The notes under the pieces: generated by a model
The model's database searches: none
The model's input: the letters and a program-made list of their open reading frames with translations, nothing else
What the model was told of the DNA's origin: nothing
Made by a program: the position numbers and the translations under genes
Assembly: GCA_900618425.1 (NCBI GenBank)
Contig: UZAN01040872.1
Location: 4,341 to 68,340, forward strand
Length of the DNA stretch: 64,000 nucleotides
Origin: Echinostoma caproni
Lineage: Eukaryota; Platyhelminthes; Trematoda; Plagiorchiida; Echinostomatidae
Direction: 5' to 3'
Part shown: positions 27,001-38,320 of the stretch, piece after piece
Position numbering within the stretch: the stretch's first letter is position 1
Layout: each line of letters starts with the position of its first letter

Positions 27001-27522
27001 TTTGAGATTTTTCCGACGGTGTTACACTGTTTTTGGTGGATTATTTGCGATTGGAGAAAGAAACCCTCATGTTTTGCATCACAGATAAGTGAAGTTTCGT
27101 TAGGATTGCATATCAACGAGGGAGATCTATGATCAGACTTCAAAAGAATGTAATTCGAGGTTCTTCGTTAGGCTAAAAATAATTGTTACGGAAGTCAATT
27201 TAGGCTCAAGGATTTTGCCATTCACTTATCCGTTTTTTTGTGTTTGGACTAACCAAGGAAAGTTCAAAATAATTGTATTCTATGCATTTAATCCTTTGTT
27301 TATGTTACATGTATTCTTCTCACAAAGATACGAGGGCCATACAAAACGTTTCTGGATACACAGTAAACTGACGAGGTGCAGATGACCGGGCAATGAAAAC
27401 GTGAATTATAATCTATTGCGAATGTTGTGCAGTGTATGTGTAAATCACACAGAATCAACTATCAACCGGTGGAGGAAGGCTCACAAGTCATACGAGTGTC
27501 GCCGCTATACTCAGACTGTAAG
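24086..27522. other. Non-coding stretch with simple repeats
   Basis: An (AC)n microsatellite occupies about 24516-24538 and a short (GA)n run about 26011-26023. A perfect 7 bp inverted repeat with a two-base loop sits near 26134-26149. The longest unexplained frame of the window, 157 codons at 26226-26699 (plus), has no recognisable motif and no supporting splice or promoter pattern. Confidence 0.45.
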
Positions 27523-28413
27523 GATGGAACTCAAGCAATGCCACTGGAAGGCGCTGATTTTCAAAGACTACAAATGTGTTCCAAAGCAGCAGTAGAGTGT
27601 TGATAGTTTACGAGCTACCGCTGGTAACGTCGCGCCTTCAAAAAGCACTATTTGAGTGATCTGCAGAGTTCAAGCATGGCAGGCGGTTTCTGGATGATGA
27701 CAGATGGTGTGTTTGACCTGTGGAGGCCACAACGGCGAATAAAATTGATGCTATGCAAAAGATGGTGGACGAGGATGCACGAGTGACAACGACACAGCTG
27801 GCAAAATGTATCAGATGAACTGGTGCTGCATCATGCTTGCCAGGTTTGATGGTGGACGTTCCAATGCAGTTTGGGAGATCATCACTGGTGATGGTACCTG
27901 AATTCACAGTTACACCCCAGAGACCAGGCAACGATGGGTTCAGTGGACACCGGTTGGTGAGGCAAAACAGCTGGCGTTGGCTGTTCTCATGGCCCAAACC
28001 GGTTATGTTGCTACTGTACCGTCAGATCACTGCCAACTACCTGCCAAAAGTGCTGAAAGCCAGCTGCCAGAGGTCGTCCAAGTACTCGAGGTGGACAGAT
28101 CTTGCTGCATCATGATGACTGATTTACATACAGGACCCTTGTCTTCAGCAACTGTCTGGTTAAAGAAGGCATTCAGGAGGTTGGTCATCTCTAATGCAAT
28201 TCAGACTTGGCTCCGTGCAACTGTTTTGTTGACAACTCTCAAGCGCATGGTGCTTGGAATGCTATGCGATTCAACAATGCCTGAAGTAGAGATTTTCATT
28301 GAACTGGTCGACGGGTTTACCTTTGGTAAACTTTGGAAAAGCTTGAGTATGGTTAAGCTGTTTCACCAAATGGTCTGCATGAACACTGGTGGAGATACTT
28401 CGAGAAAATGTAA
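27523..28413 (+). pseudogene. mariner-family transposase pseudogene, internally deleted
   Basis: The N-terminal DNA-binding part is readable in pieces: SLRATAGNVAPSKSTI, EFKHGRRFLDDDRW, and PVEATTANKIDAMQKMVDED followed by ARVTTTQLAK. Sequence then jumps to MLARFDGGRSNAVWEIITGD, so roughly the middle portion before the catalytic domain is missing. The catalytic domain follows: TGDGT plus a stop in place of the Trp of TGDETW (Asp at 27890-27892), HSYTPETRQRWVQWTPVGEA, TGYVATVPSD, LPEVVQVLEVDR, LLHHDD (second Asp at 28114-28116) and SDLAPCN (28201-28221). Spacing from the second Asp to the third position is exactly 34 residues, the mariner D34D signature, but the third Asp is Asn. The protein ends YFEKM and TAA at 28411-28413. 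Several frameshifts and stops are present. I found no terminal inverted repeats. It would cut and paste DNA if intact; it cannot do so now. Confidence 0.9.
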
Positions 28414-28849
28414 AGCTTTTTCTTGTGTGGCTAATCAAACTTTGGTATATCCGGAAACTGTTTGCCCAGCCCTCGTAAGAACTGGATACAAAAAATCAGC
28501 CTTGACCTACAAACAATATTTATAAGGAATGACAACTGTTCAAGCAATGCTCCGTTTACGTTTCTTCCGCATTGATTGGACTGTAGACAATTTTCCCACG
28601 AAAGAATCAGTTGAATACAAGCCTCCCCCAAGTTGCACACGTTCACGTGGTCAATTACAAACTAACGTCGAATCCATATGGTATAGCGACTTACCTGCAA
28701 GACTGTATTGTATTGCATTGTTATTGTGTATAACATTTGCAAGTATTGGAGCTTACATTTCAGGTAAACAATCATATACGTTGACCGTCACAATGTACAT
28801 AATCAACGGGGAGAAACGTTTTTACAGGTGTGGGGACATGTCATAATCC
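28414..28849. other. Spacer between mariner and CR1-like relics
   Basis: A 105-codon plus-strand frame at 28529-28846 has a hydrophobic stretch in its second half but no family match. No terminal repeat of the mariner element is visible here. Confidence 0.4.
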
Positions 28850-30240
28850 AAGTTCACTTATTTTCCGCTCTTTGTTTATGAAAAGACGAGCAAGAAACGA
28901 TATAGGTGACTGCAATATGCGTTAATTTAAATTTGGCTGGATTGGGAACGTGTTGAATGATGGGAACGATGACGTGTCACTTTTGCGTGCAACGTGTGGT
29001 CAGGACATTTGTGGTCTCACAAAATTTAACACAGGAAGTTATGTGATACTCTAAAAGCTTTAAATTTAACTCATTCACAGAAATAGAAGAGACGCGGTCA
29101 GTAATAGTTAAACCACGGCGTACGACTTTGAAATCCTGTTTGAGTAAACCAGGAAAAACAATTGGGGAACAGTAGAGTAAGATAGGGAAAACACACCGAT
29201 AAAAAAAAGATAGAAATAACTGGCCGGGATGGGCAAAATTGCCTGTATTTCCGAGTATGAAGTGGCAAGCGCCGCAGTTTACCAATGCGGTTGTGGATCT
29301 GGGTTGACCAGTGAAGATTGCTGTCAATGGTTATGTCAAGATATTTGACAGAATTTACTCTGGATAAAGTATTGTCAGTAATCACTGTAGGAGATATCAA
29401 AACTATATAAACACTCAACACATTTATTGGGCTTCAGGCTTAGCTCCGATGAAGAGAGAGAGAGGATGCGGAAGAAACACGGGGAATATTGCAAATTTAA
29501 AGGGAAAATAAGTATGGGGATATCACAACTCCTTGCAGAACCTCGGCGTTGCTGACTAAGGGTTTCGATACGGCCTTCCCCAATCTAATGGTTTGTGTTC
29601 TGTCAGTAAAATAGTTGGATAGCCAAGCTAACATCTGCTTGAGGCATTCAAACGATTTCGTTTTTTTAACAACTCAGATAGAGGAATGGAATCAAATGCA
29701 GAAGTACAGTCCAGAAAAACTCACTGAACAGACTTAAAATAGCTGTTCAAAGACTTATTGATAAAATAAATGAGAGTGGGGACTGCTTCCAAGATGAATC
29801 TATTAGGTTTGTAAGCACACTGTAAAAGATCACTTGGAATGTTTATAGACTGCAGAAGGCTTTTCAGGATGGCCTTTTCAGTCAATTATAGAGCTGAAGA
29901 TGTTAATGCTATGGACGAAAACTTTTGGCAAGGATAGAAGATTTGGATGCCTCGGGTATGGGTATGATTGTGACCGGCCTCATACAGTGGGGGATAGTAG
30001 AAGGGTTAGGAGATTCATTTACAATGGATGTAACTGCTCCAGCTAGGGAAGCGGCACCACATTTGAAGAGGGCTGGATATAAATCATTCGGGCTTGCAGC
30101 AGAAGACAACTATTTAAAAGTTTTAACACTACACAATGTGAGAATGGTTCCACGTTACAAACATTTTCTGACGACTGGGCAGGAAGGATGTCTGATGACT
30201 GGCGCACCAATGCGATATTGAGATCATCAACGTCCACATA
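28850..30240 (-). pseudogene. CR1-like reverse transcriptase relic lacking the YADD block
   Basis: On the minus strand the reverse transcriptase is readable from SPNDLYPALFKCGAASL (the 'GPDgi....lk' block, near 30090) through SKSFRP-like sequence and LLQCAYKPNRF to motif A, FLDCTSAFDSIP (29684-29719, Asp kept). The VLQGVVISPYLF block (about 29500-29541) comes next. It then jumps to LSLKPNKCVEC, so the segment with the catalytic YADD appears deleted. Thumb sequence follows (SVKYLDITIDSNLHWSTQIH, KLRRL) with LLYCSPIVFPGLLKQDF. The C-terminus PFxFxARLFINKERK-like region lies near 28855-28930. Multiple frame changes occur. It belongs to the same broad clade as the copies at 1-1779 and 7862-9028 but is clearly diverged from them. 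The upper boundary is uncertain. Confidence 0.85.
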
Positions 30241-33200
30241 CAACTTCGACCGTACTTTCTTCCTTCCACAGGTGTGTGCTATTTTGAGTCCTCGGAGTTC
30301 AATCAGAGAATAATGCGTTCAATCTATTCACTTCGGTTCCAATGATTCGCCATTTATTTCTCCTGGTCTCCAAATCCCGCATAAGCTATGAATAAAGCTA
30401 ACGAAATACAGAGGATTCAGCGTAGATGAACCAACATATAATAATGATGGTGGGTGGTAAATATGAAAGTCTTTAGCTGCACAGTATTCTTATTTTGACA
30501 GAGTTATTACATTTTCTACGAGGTGAATGCACTAAAAGTAACACAACCATATCAAAGTTAGTGTCACAATTCATCAACTGATCGTAATACTGAAGCGTTT
30601 CGTCTAGCAAAACTAGCCTACGAAAATCTGGCAGAGATTTACCACAATCATTCATTTGGGGAGACATGACACAAATGCATAAGTGCTTCATGATCACAAT
30701 GTTCATAATGGAAAAAAGGGGAAATGTTATGGAAACTTGGTATGGATAGGTTTTCGTCAGTGTATAGCAAATGCCATTAACCTGTGTACCCAAATGCTGA
30801 ATATATCTCTGGGTCACCAGCCAAACTGATCACCAAAGTATGTGAAATCGCGCCGGTTTTTTGTTATTGTGTCCTGAGATGAACCGGATTTCAGTGCATA
30901 ACACTAAACCACTTAGTATTGAACGAATCTGACAGTGATGTAACCGGCCGCGGTGAGGGGGGGGGCGGATTGTGCTGTCACAATGGACCGCAGACTGGTG
31001 ACTGTATCGTCACGACAATGGATTAAACCTGAAATATTACCTGAAAACGATTTCCACTTCCTTCCCATATCCCGTGAAAGTCACCTAAGCAAAGAATAGC
31101 ACTGTCATTGGTGAAACGTCTTAGTATTTTTTGTTGTAAAGCCCGAATAAAACGATTTTCCGATATGCTTACTGATCTACTTAGAGACACGAACGGACTA
31201 CAAAATATATGGCTACAAGTCGCTGAATTCGTACGATTGATGTCCAATGATGTCAGACAAACCCGCTTGTACGATGGATCTGCTGAATGGTTATTGGTCT
31301 AGTGAACCTGACAAAACATTACACATATGATCATATAGCCCTCCATGACGACCTTGTCGTAATGCTTTGTTCACATTTGCAGGGAACCACAATACGTAGC
31401 CGTGAATATCAGTTAACTCTGTGTAACCTTTTATGAACTCTTTAAAAAAAGTGTCTTTCAGTACAAGGTGACGAAGTTGGCACACTATTCACTTAGCTTC
31501 TCGGGACTATTTCTGTAGGGCTAGTTAAACACGAGAATTACCAAATGTATGTCACCACTAATCACATGGAATTGTTTGTTGAAGATTTAACAAAACAATC
31601 TGCTAACCACTGTGATGAAAGAAAGACCGTTCGAAATTTCGACTCTGAGGGGCAGGAGGGAGGAAGTTTTATGACTTTTGTATTCCATAACCAATTTTCA
31701 TAATTTTCTGCAAACCCGTATAAACAGTGCGCTTATATAATAAAATGAATACAAATGTCCCCCAACGAATGGCATGCAGATAACACATCAAGCACTTTCA
31801 TACGCTGAATAGAACAGTTGAAAGAAAAATTTAAAACCGGACAAATAAAGAACTGTCTGTGAGATGAAATGGAATGAAAGCCCATTCGAGGATGAACAGA
31901 AATATGCAGCCTATGCCGCGAACAGCCCTGACCGACTGGTGTATAAAGTTCAACGCATGAGCGCAATCGAATGAAAGATGGAGGCAGTTGGTACAGTTCC
32001 CCAGGGAGTACAAACCATCTCGTTTCCCTCCCGGGGTCTTTTGAAGCGAACCCTCACAAACGCGCACACAAATTTGTGCATGATTTTTCAAAAGTTCAAT
32101 CACTTTCTGTCGGATTTTATCTCAACATGGGCCAATTAGCAGCACTTGTGATACCAATCTTGCGCGCGCACACGGTTACAGTGTGAACGAATGTCAAGTG
32201 AGCGATTTAGTTTTGATTTATATCTAATCCCTAGGGAAGAAAAAAATAACAAACGATGAAAATGTTCACAGAATGTTGTGTTAAAATTGGAAATATGTTG
32301 GAAAAACATAAGGCAGACCGATTTATCGGTATATATGTATGCATGGGAGAAAAATTGATGTTGGATAATAGATGCATTTAATTAGGACTCTCTTCCCTGA
32401 AACTCGGGATTTGGTTTGTTGTCGTTTAACCTAAAACGGTGGTAGTATGAGTCTTGACAGGGGGTATGAAAACAGTACGCATTGTTAATGATTTCAACGA
32501 AGAGGAACACCGTCGTAGAAATCGTGATAGTATGTACAAGTAAGTATCACGAAGTGTAGATAAACGAAGTGGATAAAACCGCATCTTGATAGTATCAGTT
32601 TATATATGCATTTGTTTGAACTACACATACCTATGTAAGCAATCCAGTGTTTATCATGTCGGGTAATCAACGGATAATAAAGGCCACCGATACAATGAGA
32701 TTCGTTATAGCCACACATTTTGATTCAGTTTCCGAGTTAATAAGCGTACATAAATTATCGAGCAACATATGTTTAGAAACATTCTTTTCTTCTTTAGATT
32801 GCCTCAAAAGTATCTGAGTCATCATCAAAATCATCATCATCATCGCCCGGAATATTTTTAAACGAGCCCCTTATTAAGATCTGATACTTCAACCTCCACT
32901 TTGTTCCAGGTGGAAAAACGCATAGATGCACATTTTAAACAAACCAATAGTGAATACGTGTTTAGGTATCAGGATAGTTGTCCGAATAAACTGAAAACAA
33001 TTTACTAAATGTATAGAAAGAACTGATTCAACTACAACGAAAATGACACTGTTATAATCCATTAGTGCATGTTGTCAGACTTTTGTGCGTTATGATTCTC
33101 CAAATCAACTGTGTTAGAAAACAAAATCCTACTCCCTACCTAGCATCACCCTTACGCCCGAGAACCAAATGCATGTGTATATCGTATGGCCTCCATTTCC

Positions 33201-34940
33201 ACCTGTTATCTAGTTTGGAACCCATGGACTAAGCTTTACCCGAAAACACGCGGATTCATGTTGATCTTTTTCGAGTTTTCTTTTCTTCATTCAATATCTG
33301 TCGTACAGGTTCATTGATCCCGGAGACTAATGCTTTATTGTTTTAGAAAACACGAAGAAAAAGTGAAATTGTTGTTTTGCACTTCACTGGTTCTACTCGT
33401 TATTTCTCTATTTATGAACTTTGGTTTGAAATTACAATTCTCGTTTTCTGAACACACTTTGTCCCTGTTTATTTTTGAATCAGTGAATCCATGAGGCATT
33501 CTTGTTCTTGTAGTTGTCTTTCTGTGACAGTGGAATTTCCGGTGAGTTTCTGTGCCTCCTTGACACCTATCGATCGGTCGCGATCAGCGACCAGCCTACA
33601 GGAGCCAATCTTAGAGCAAGAATTGAGATTACGTAAGCCCCTGGGCATAAACCGAGACGTTTGTTGCCGCCAAAGGCTCATCAGACACAAGACAAGAAGC
33701 TACCATGGTCGATTCTCGCAAGCTACTCTATCTCATTCTCGTCACTGGTAGGAACATTTTGAGAATCAGTGGAAAGATCACGTGTTCACTATCAAAGGTG
33801 ACAATTGGCGCGCTTCGCGGAGCACTTAGAGCTGCAGTGTAGCTCACGACTAGCGACGGCTTGATCCACTGCCACGCCGATACGCGTTACGTTATCCTTT
33901 CTGAAAGACTCACGTTTTGTTGTGGATATCAGGACGAAGATTCAAGCTGTCGGATAACACAACGGGTATCTGCTCCAATGGCCTTCCCCTAGCTCAGTTT
34001 AAAGTGTGTGAAATGAAAGTTATTAGAGAAAGGCATGTTTTGTTTTCTAGGGTTTGAAACACGGAGCAGATTCCCTCTTCTTTGGAAAATCGATTGTTGC
34101 TCCTATATTTAGGAGTTGCAAGAGAATCAACACACTTGCCGCAGACTAACGATCACTGCTCTTAGACACTAGTGGGGACGTCATATCCATCAATAGAACC
34201 GTACTGTTTGCATATAAATGTATCTGAAAACTATATGTCTATCCTCAAAGTGTTGTATGAACAAACCTCAAGTCAGGCTAGGGTCTATGACAGATTTGCT
34301 TTATGCATTGGTGTGCAGTGCGGCTGCTCTATAACTCCATTCGTCTTTAACTTTACCACAAAATGTTTTGTCCGGTCTAACAAACGGCGAAGTTGTTTTT
34401 CTCCTGAATAATAGAGTTGTTGAATTAAAATAGACCAATGACCGAACCGTCTTGCTTGACTGCTTACAGGTAGTTGAACATAAACTGAACCGTTTGGTAA
34501 GTGACCTATCCATATATGGCATGTGCAGGTCTCTGTTCCTGCATTCGACATCTGTGTTGATCACATGGAAGTAGTCGACAGGCTTAATGACCTCGGAAGC
34601 TTGATGGCGATATCTGTGGGGTTGCCATGACATTCGACATCAGCCGTGGTTCTCAGTTTGCTACGTTTTAATTGCAAGACCTGACGCATACAGATTGAGG
34701 ATGCTAATCGAATTTATGTAGTTAACCACCGATATTTTCGAAAAATTGCTGGAATCTAGCGGGTTCATCGGGTGATTCATAACGAGGTCCATGTTCGGCG
34801 TGTGTCGGGTACGAATAGTTGTTATCTAAACTAATTAAATGCGCTTCAAAAGCTCCGACGTCTTTCTGACACTGCGCACGCTTGTCTCTCGTCCATCGTT
34901 TAGTGTCTCTTTTGTTAACTTTGGACACGATTGGACATTG
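30241..34940. other. Non-coding stretch
   Basis: A G9 run lies at 30957-30965 inside a GC-rich patch. ATC trinucleotide sequence occurs near 32818-32845. Overlapping open frames on both strands at 33469-33751 (73 and 86 codons) and at 34285-34633 show no domain. No RNA gene was recognised. Confidence 0.45.
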
Positions 34941-34941
34941 G

Positions 34942-34977
34942 TATATATATATATATATGTATGTGTAGATATATATC
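34942..34977. repeat. (TA)n microsatellite
   Basis: A run of TA dinucleotides at 34942-34958 continues as imperfect TATG/TGTA/GATA units to 34977. Confidence 0.9.
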
Positions 34978-36359
34978 TTCCTGAATCGGTAATACTTGGG
35001 ACAATCAGCAAGGAAGTTGTCAACATGTGTGCAGGGAACAAGCCTCAATTGGAATTCACTAATTACCGGTTTGACTTATATTTTGGGTGGATTGTAAAAT
35101 ACTCATCTTCCTTTGAATGAAGGTTTATTGAAAAGAAAGGTGCAACTGTGTCTATGTGTAATTTGTGTAAACATTGTCTTGTCCCGTCCGATTCTATTTC
35201 TTCTGAAAGGCAGTCAATGTGTCGACTAATGAATATTCTGTCGGATAGAAATGCACATTTTGCCGTGAACGAATTCTGCAGTTATCAAAACTCATAACTT
35301 ATTATTTTACCCACATTGTGTTACTTCCCTTTTTAAATTTTATCTACTGCATTTTTTGTAGGTAGAAGTATACGAGAATTTGCTTGTAAAACACAAACTT
35401 TGTAAAACAGGCTGTGTTGCACATTTGGAACGCTAATACTTTCGCTGACAGAGTAAAAATCATCTGGAATAGGATTTAGCAATTCAAATCATTCCCGGTG
35501 TGGAGTCACACATCATCCAATGTTTCATGCTCGAGAGGGATTAGGTAAATCCAATCTGGAGATTAGGAAGTTTAGCGGATTACACATCTGACACGCACAC
35601 GTTTAATCCCACTCGCGTTTCGCCCACATTCTCGGGAATTGAGGACTGTCATTTTGACTGGGGGGAATCTGAGAACATCCGATCACTTGTTGCCAGATTG
35701 TTCAGGTGTGACGAGTTCCGATTGATCACATAACCTCTCCCCGGCCCCCACCCCGGGGATATTTTGGAAACAGGCCGTCAATGTACTGGACATGGTGCAC
35801 ACAAATACAAGAAATTTGAAGCTGGATAGGCGTGGAGACACAAAAAATCGTCTCAAATGTTCACTTCAAATAGCTCAGCAATTTTGAGCTCATTGTGTCA
35901 ATCAGGCCGGAGTGAATGTTCATTACCACGCCCCGGGCTTTTCAGATGGTTTTTAATATCCCAAAACTTATTGATTTCACCAACGTTGTTGTAATGTTCC
36001 TTTCTACGAAGAGTATACCACTTGGACCACATGATTGTGGTCCAACTATTTCATCGGTGCAGTTATCATGCGAACTTTAACGTGGCTTTTTGAGATTGCC
36101 AACGGCCAAGAATACACACACTGAAATAAAAGCTACGGTTTAACTGAAGTGAATGTGCATACCGATGCGATAGAAGCAATTCAAAGCTATTCACTTTTAA
36201 ATACAGCACCCTTTGAAGCCAATTGATAACTTTTCATATCTTCATTTGAGTAATGGTTGTGATTGTATATAACCGGTTCATAACCCCAGAAGCCAGTGCT
36301 GAGATGAGCTAGCAAAGATGGGTTGCACTGTACCGTGTAAATCAAAAATGAAAAAGGTT
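34978..36359. other. Non-coding stretch
   Basis: No coding or repeat family was recognised. A CCCC-rich patch occurs near 35740-35758. Confidence 0.45.
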
Positions 36360-36515
36360 CTGATCAGCTGCCCCCTGGCCGAATGGGAAGCATTCTTGCG
36401 TCCTGCCCGTGACTTTCCGAGTTCGAATCCCATTTGGGTCGGTGGATTCGTGACTGCTGATGAGACCCAACCAGCTCAAAGCAGCTGTCCAGTGCTTCTT
36501 AGCTTTTCAGTTTAC
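36360..36515 (+). mobile_element. tRNA-headed retroposon (SINE) with degenerate hammerhead ribozyme, copy 1
   Basis: The head carries an RNA polymerase III type 2 promoter: an A-box-like TGGCCGAATGGGAAG at 36376-36390 and a near-perfect B box GTTCGAATCCC at 36421-36431, about 30 bases apart. Downstream is a hammerhead-like body. The core CTGATGA is at 36457-36463 and the cleavage triplet GTC at 36487-36489. The first four bases of stem I pair perfectly (ACTG 36453-36456 with CAGT 36490-36493). The second core strand, normally GAAA followed by C, has changed to AAAGC-like sequence and stem II no longer pairs well, so self-cleavage is unlikely. A polymerase III head joined to a hammerhead is the plan of the Schistosoma SM-alpha family. 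Both ends are approximate; no target-site duplication was identified. Confidence 0.72.
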
Positions 36516-38229
36516 GCTTCATTCGCTATAAATACGACGAATTTCACCATTTTCACATTTTGTTTTACGGACACGGGTCTAGATTTGGAATGCTTTGTTG
36601 ATTAGAGTATGATCAGCAGTGGGTCGGGTGATTGCCAATTGACTGAACTGTTTATTTCGTGCTGTTGCTTGTCAGCCTGTAACTGCAGTCAGTGTTTCTG
36701 GTATCAATCGAACATAGAGTCTGGGTGTGTATTTTACTCAGATTCAAAAATGTTACCCAAATTCTACTTTCTAAAGTGTAGTCAGCGAACACAGATACAA
36801 TGAAAACGAACTAGTTATATTTAGTCGGTTGCCCTCAGAATATGACATACTTGAGAAATGTTTACAACAACTGACTCGCATACCATACTTATGTGGTTGA
36901 TAGTGCTAGGAGGAAACACCTTTTTCTGTTCTCATGAACTATGTTGCTTCTAACTCTATGACGACTGTTGAAGAAGAAAAGTCACCATTACTGCTTCACC
37001 AAAATTTACTCGGTCTTTTATTCCAGGTTTGAATAGCACTGCTCTGTGTAGTATACTTTCACCTATTTAGCTTCAGCGCCTCATTTGTCTCTTCCTCATT
37101 TTGAATGCCAATGGTACTCAGCTTCATGGACTGAGTGGTCGGTCATTCTTAAGCTCGGTATGATCCTGCTTATGTATATTTGTTCAACTTGTTAGGGACG
37201 TGTGGAAACTTGTTAGGGATGCATAAATTCATAAACCAGAAATGTCTTTGTCTGTGGACGAACTTTCAGACGGTTCTTTTGTCTGGTCGAATATCATTAT
37301 CAATCTTTTTGTGAGTATTCGAGCTTTTTCTTACACGCACCCAGTTTAAGGCTTTTACACATCCAATCTCAATCGATGAAACATGTTGCCTGGATTCAGC
37401 GGAAGCCAGGGATTGTTGACAGACAGATAATTATGACGTCTTTCTCATATTTAACTCACCTAAATAGACCTGCATTTTTTGTGCGTTACCTTAGAGCCCA
37501 TTGGATACGCCGTATTGTATCCATGTACAACAAGAATGTTTACCTGTAGGCTGTAGGCGGATTCTTCTCATCATCCGCATTTCCCTGCCCTAAAGGCATT
37601 TTAGCATAACAACTCACGCCAAGTACAAACGTCGTTAAGCACATCTAAAGCGTTTACCTCCTAACATGGCCTTCACCGCGAATGTTTCTATAATGTCATT
37701 CCAGTTGTGGTTTCCGTTATTTAGTTCCTTCTTCATTTAGACTCGAGTTTTTGGATGTATGATACTTGGACATCCAGCTCAATGTGTAAGGAATAAATTA
37801 AAATTGCTGTACATGCGTTTTGGGGACATTTCACTTAAGTAAAACAATTACATTCTGAACTAAATTCCTAGATAAATAAAAACCGTATTGAATTTGAAGA
37901 GCGGTGGTCGTCACCAAATAATCACTCTAATGATCACATGTTCAAAGCCCATCACCATCATTGGGAGACTGCCCCTTTCACTTCCGCATTCTCCGTATGG
38001 CAGTCCTGCTCTGAGCGATCGCTTATTCCTCCCTGATAATTTTGCCATAACGTGTTCAATAAAGAGATGTAAAACAAAAGATAAGCGCAAAATAAAAAAA
38101 ATGTAAAAGAATAAAAGGCAATAAATCAGGACGAAATAGAGCACAGTCGGTTGTCAGTTACACATTTGCTGAACGCTTTATCGTCCTTCATTCTCAAAAG
38201 CAGTTTGCGTAGCATACGGAAACGAAATG
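36516..38229. other. Non-coding stretch
   Basis: A short tandem pair of a roughly 20-base unit, AACTTGTTAGGGA repeated, lies at about 37184-37218. Nothing else was recognised. Confidence 0.45.
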
Positions 38230-38320
38230 TGCTACTCAGGCGTACAACTGGCAACGCTTTGTCCACGTGCGGACGCTCTATCCGTGCAAAACAATGCGAG
38301 TTCGAATATTGGTCAATTCA
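38230..38320 (+). repeat. Possible tRNA-like retroposon head (A and B box pair)
   Basis: AGGCGTACAACTGGCAACGC at about 38238-38257 resembles an A box with the following D-arm. GAGTTCGAATATTGG at 38298-38312 resembles a B box with two changes. The spacing of about 45-60 bases fits a tRNA-derived SINE head, but no hammerhead or other body follows. It may be a decayed SINE of another family or coincidence. Confidence 0.3.

Noticed and set aside
27200..28600. Terminal inverted repeats for the mariner relic
   Set aside because: Scanning both flanks by eye showed no convincing inverted pair or TA target duplication, so element ends are not called.
33654..33690. Hammerhead-like CTGATGA with GCC/GGC stem and AAACGTC on the minus strand
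   Set aside because: The second core strand GAAA is missing, extra bases intervene after stem II, and the flanks cannot form stem I.
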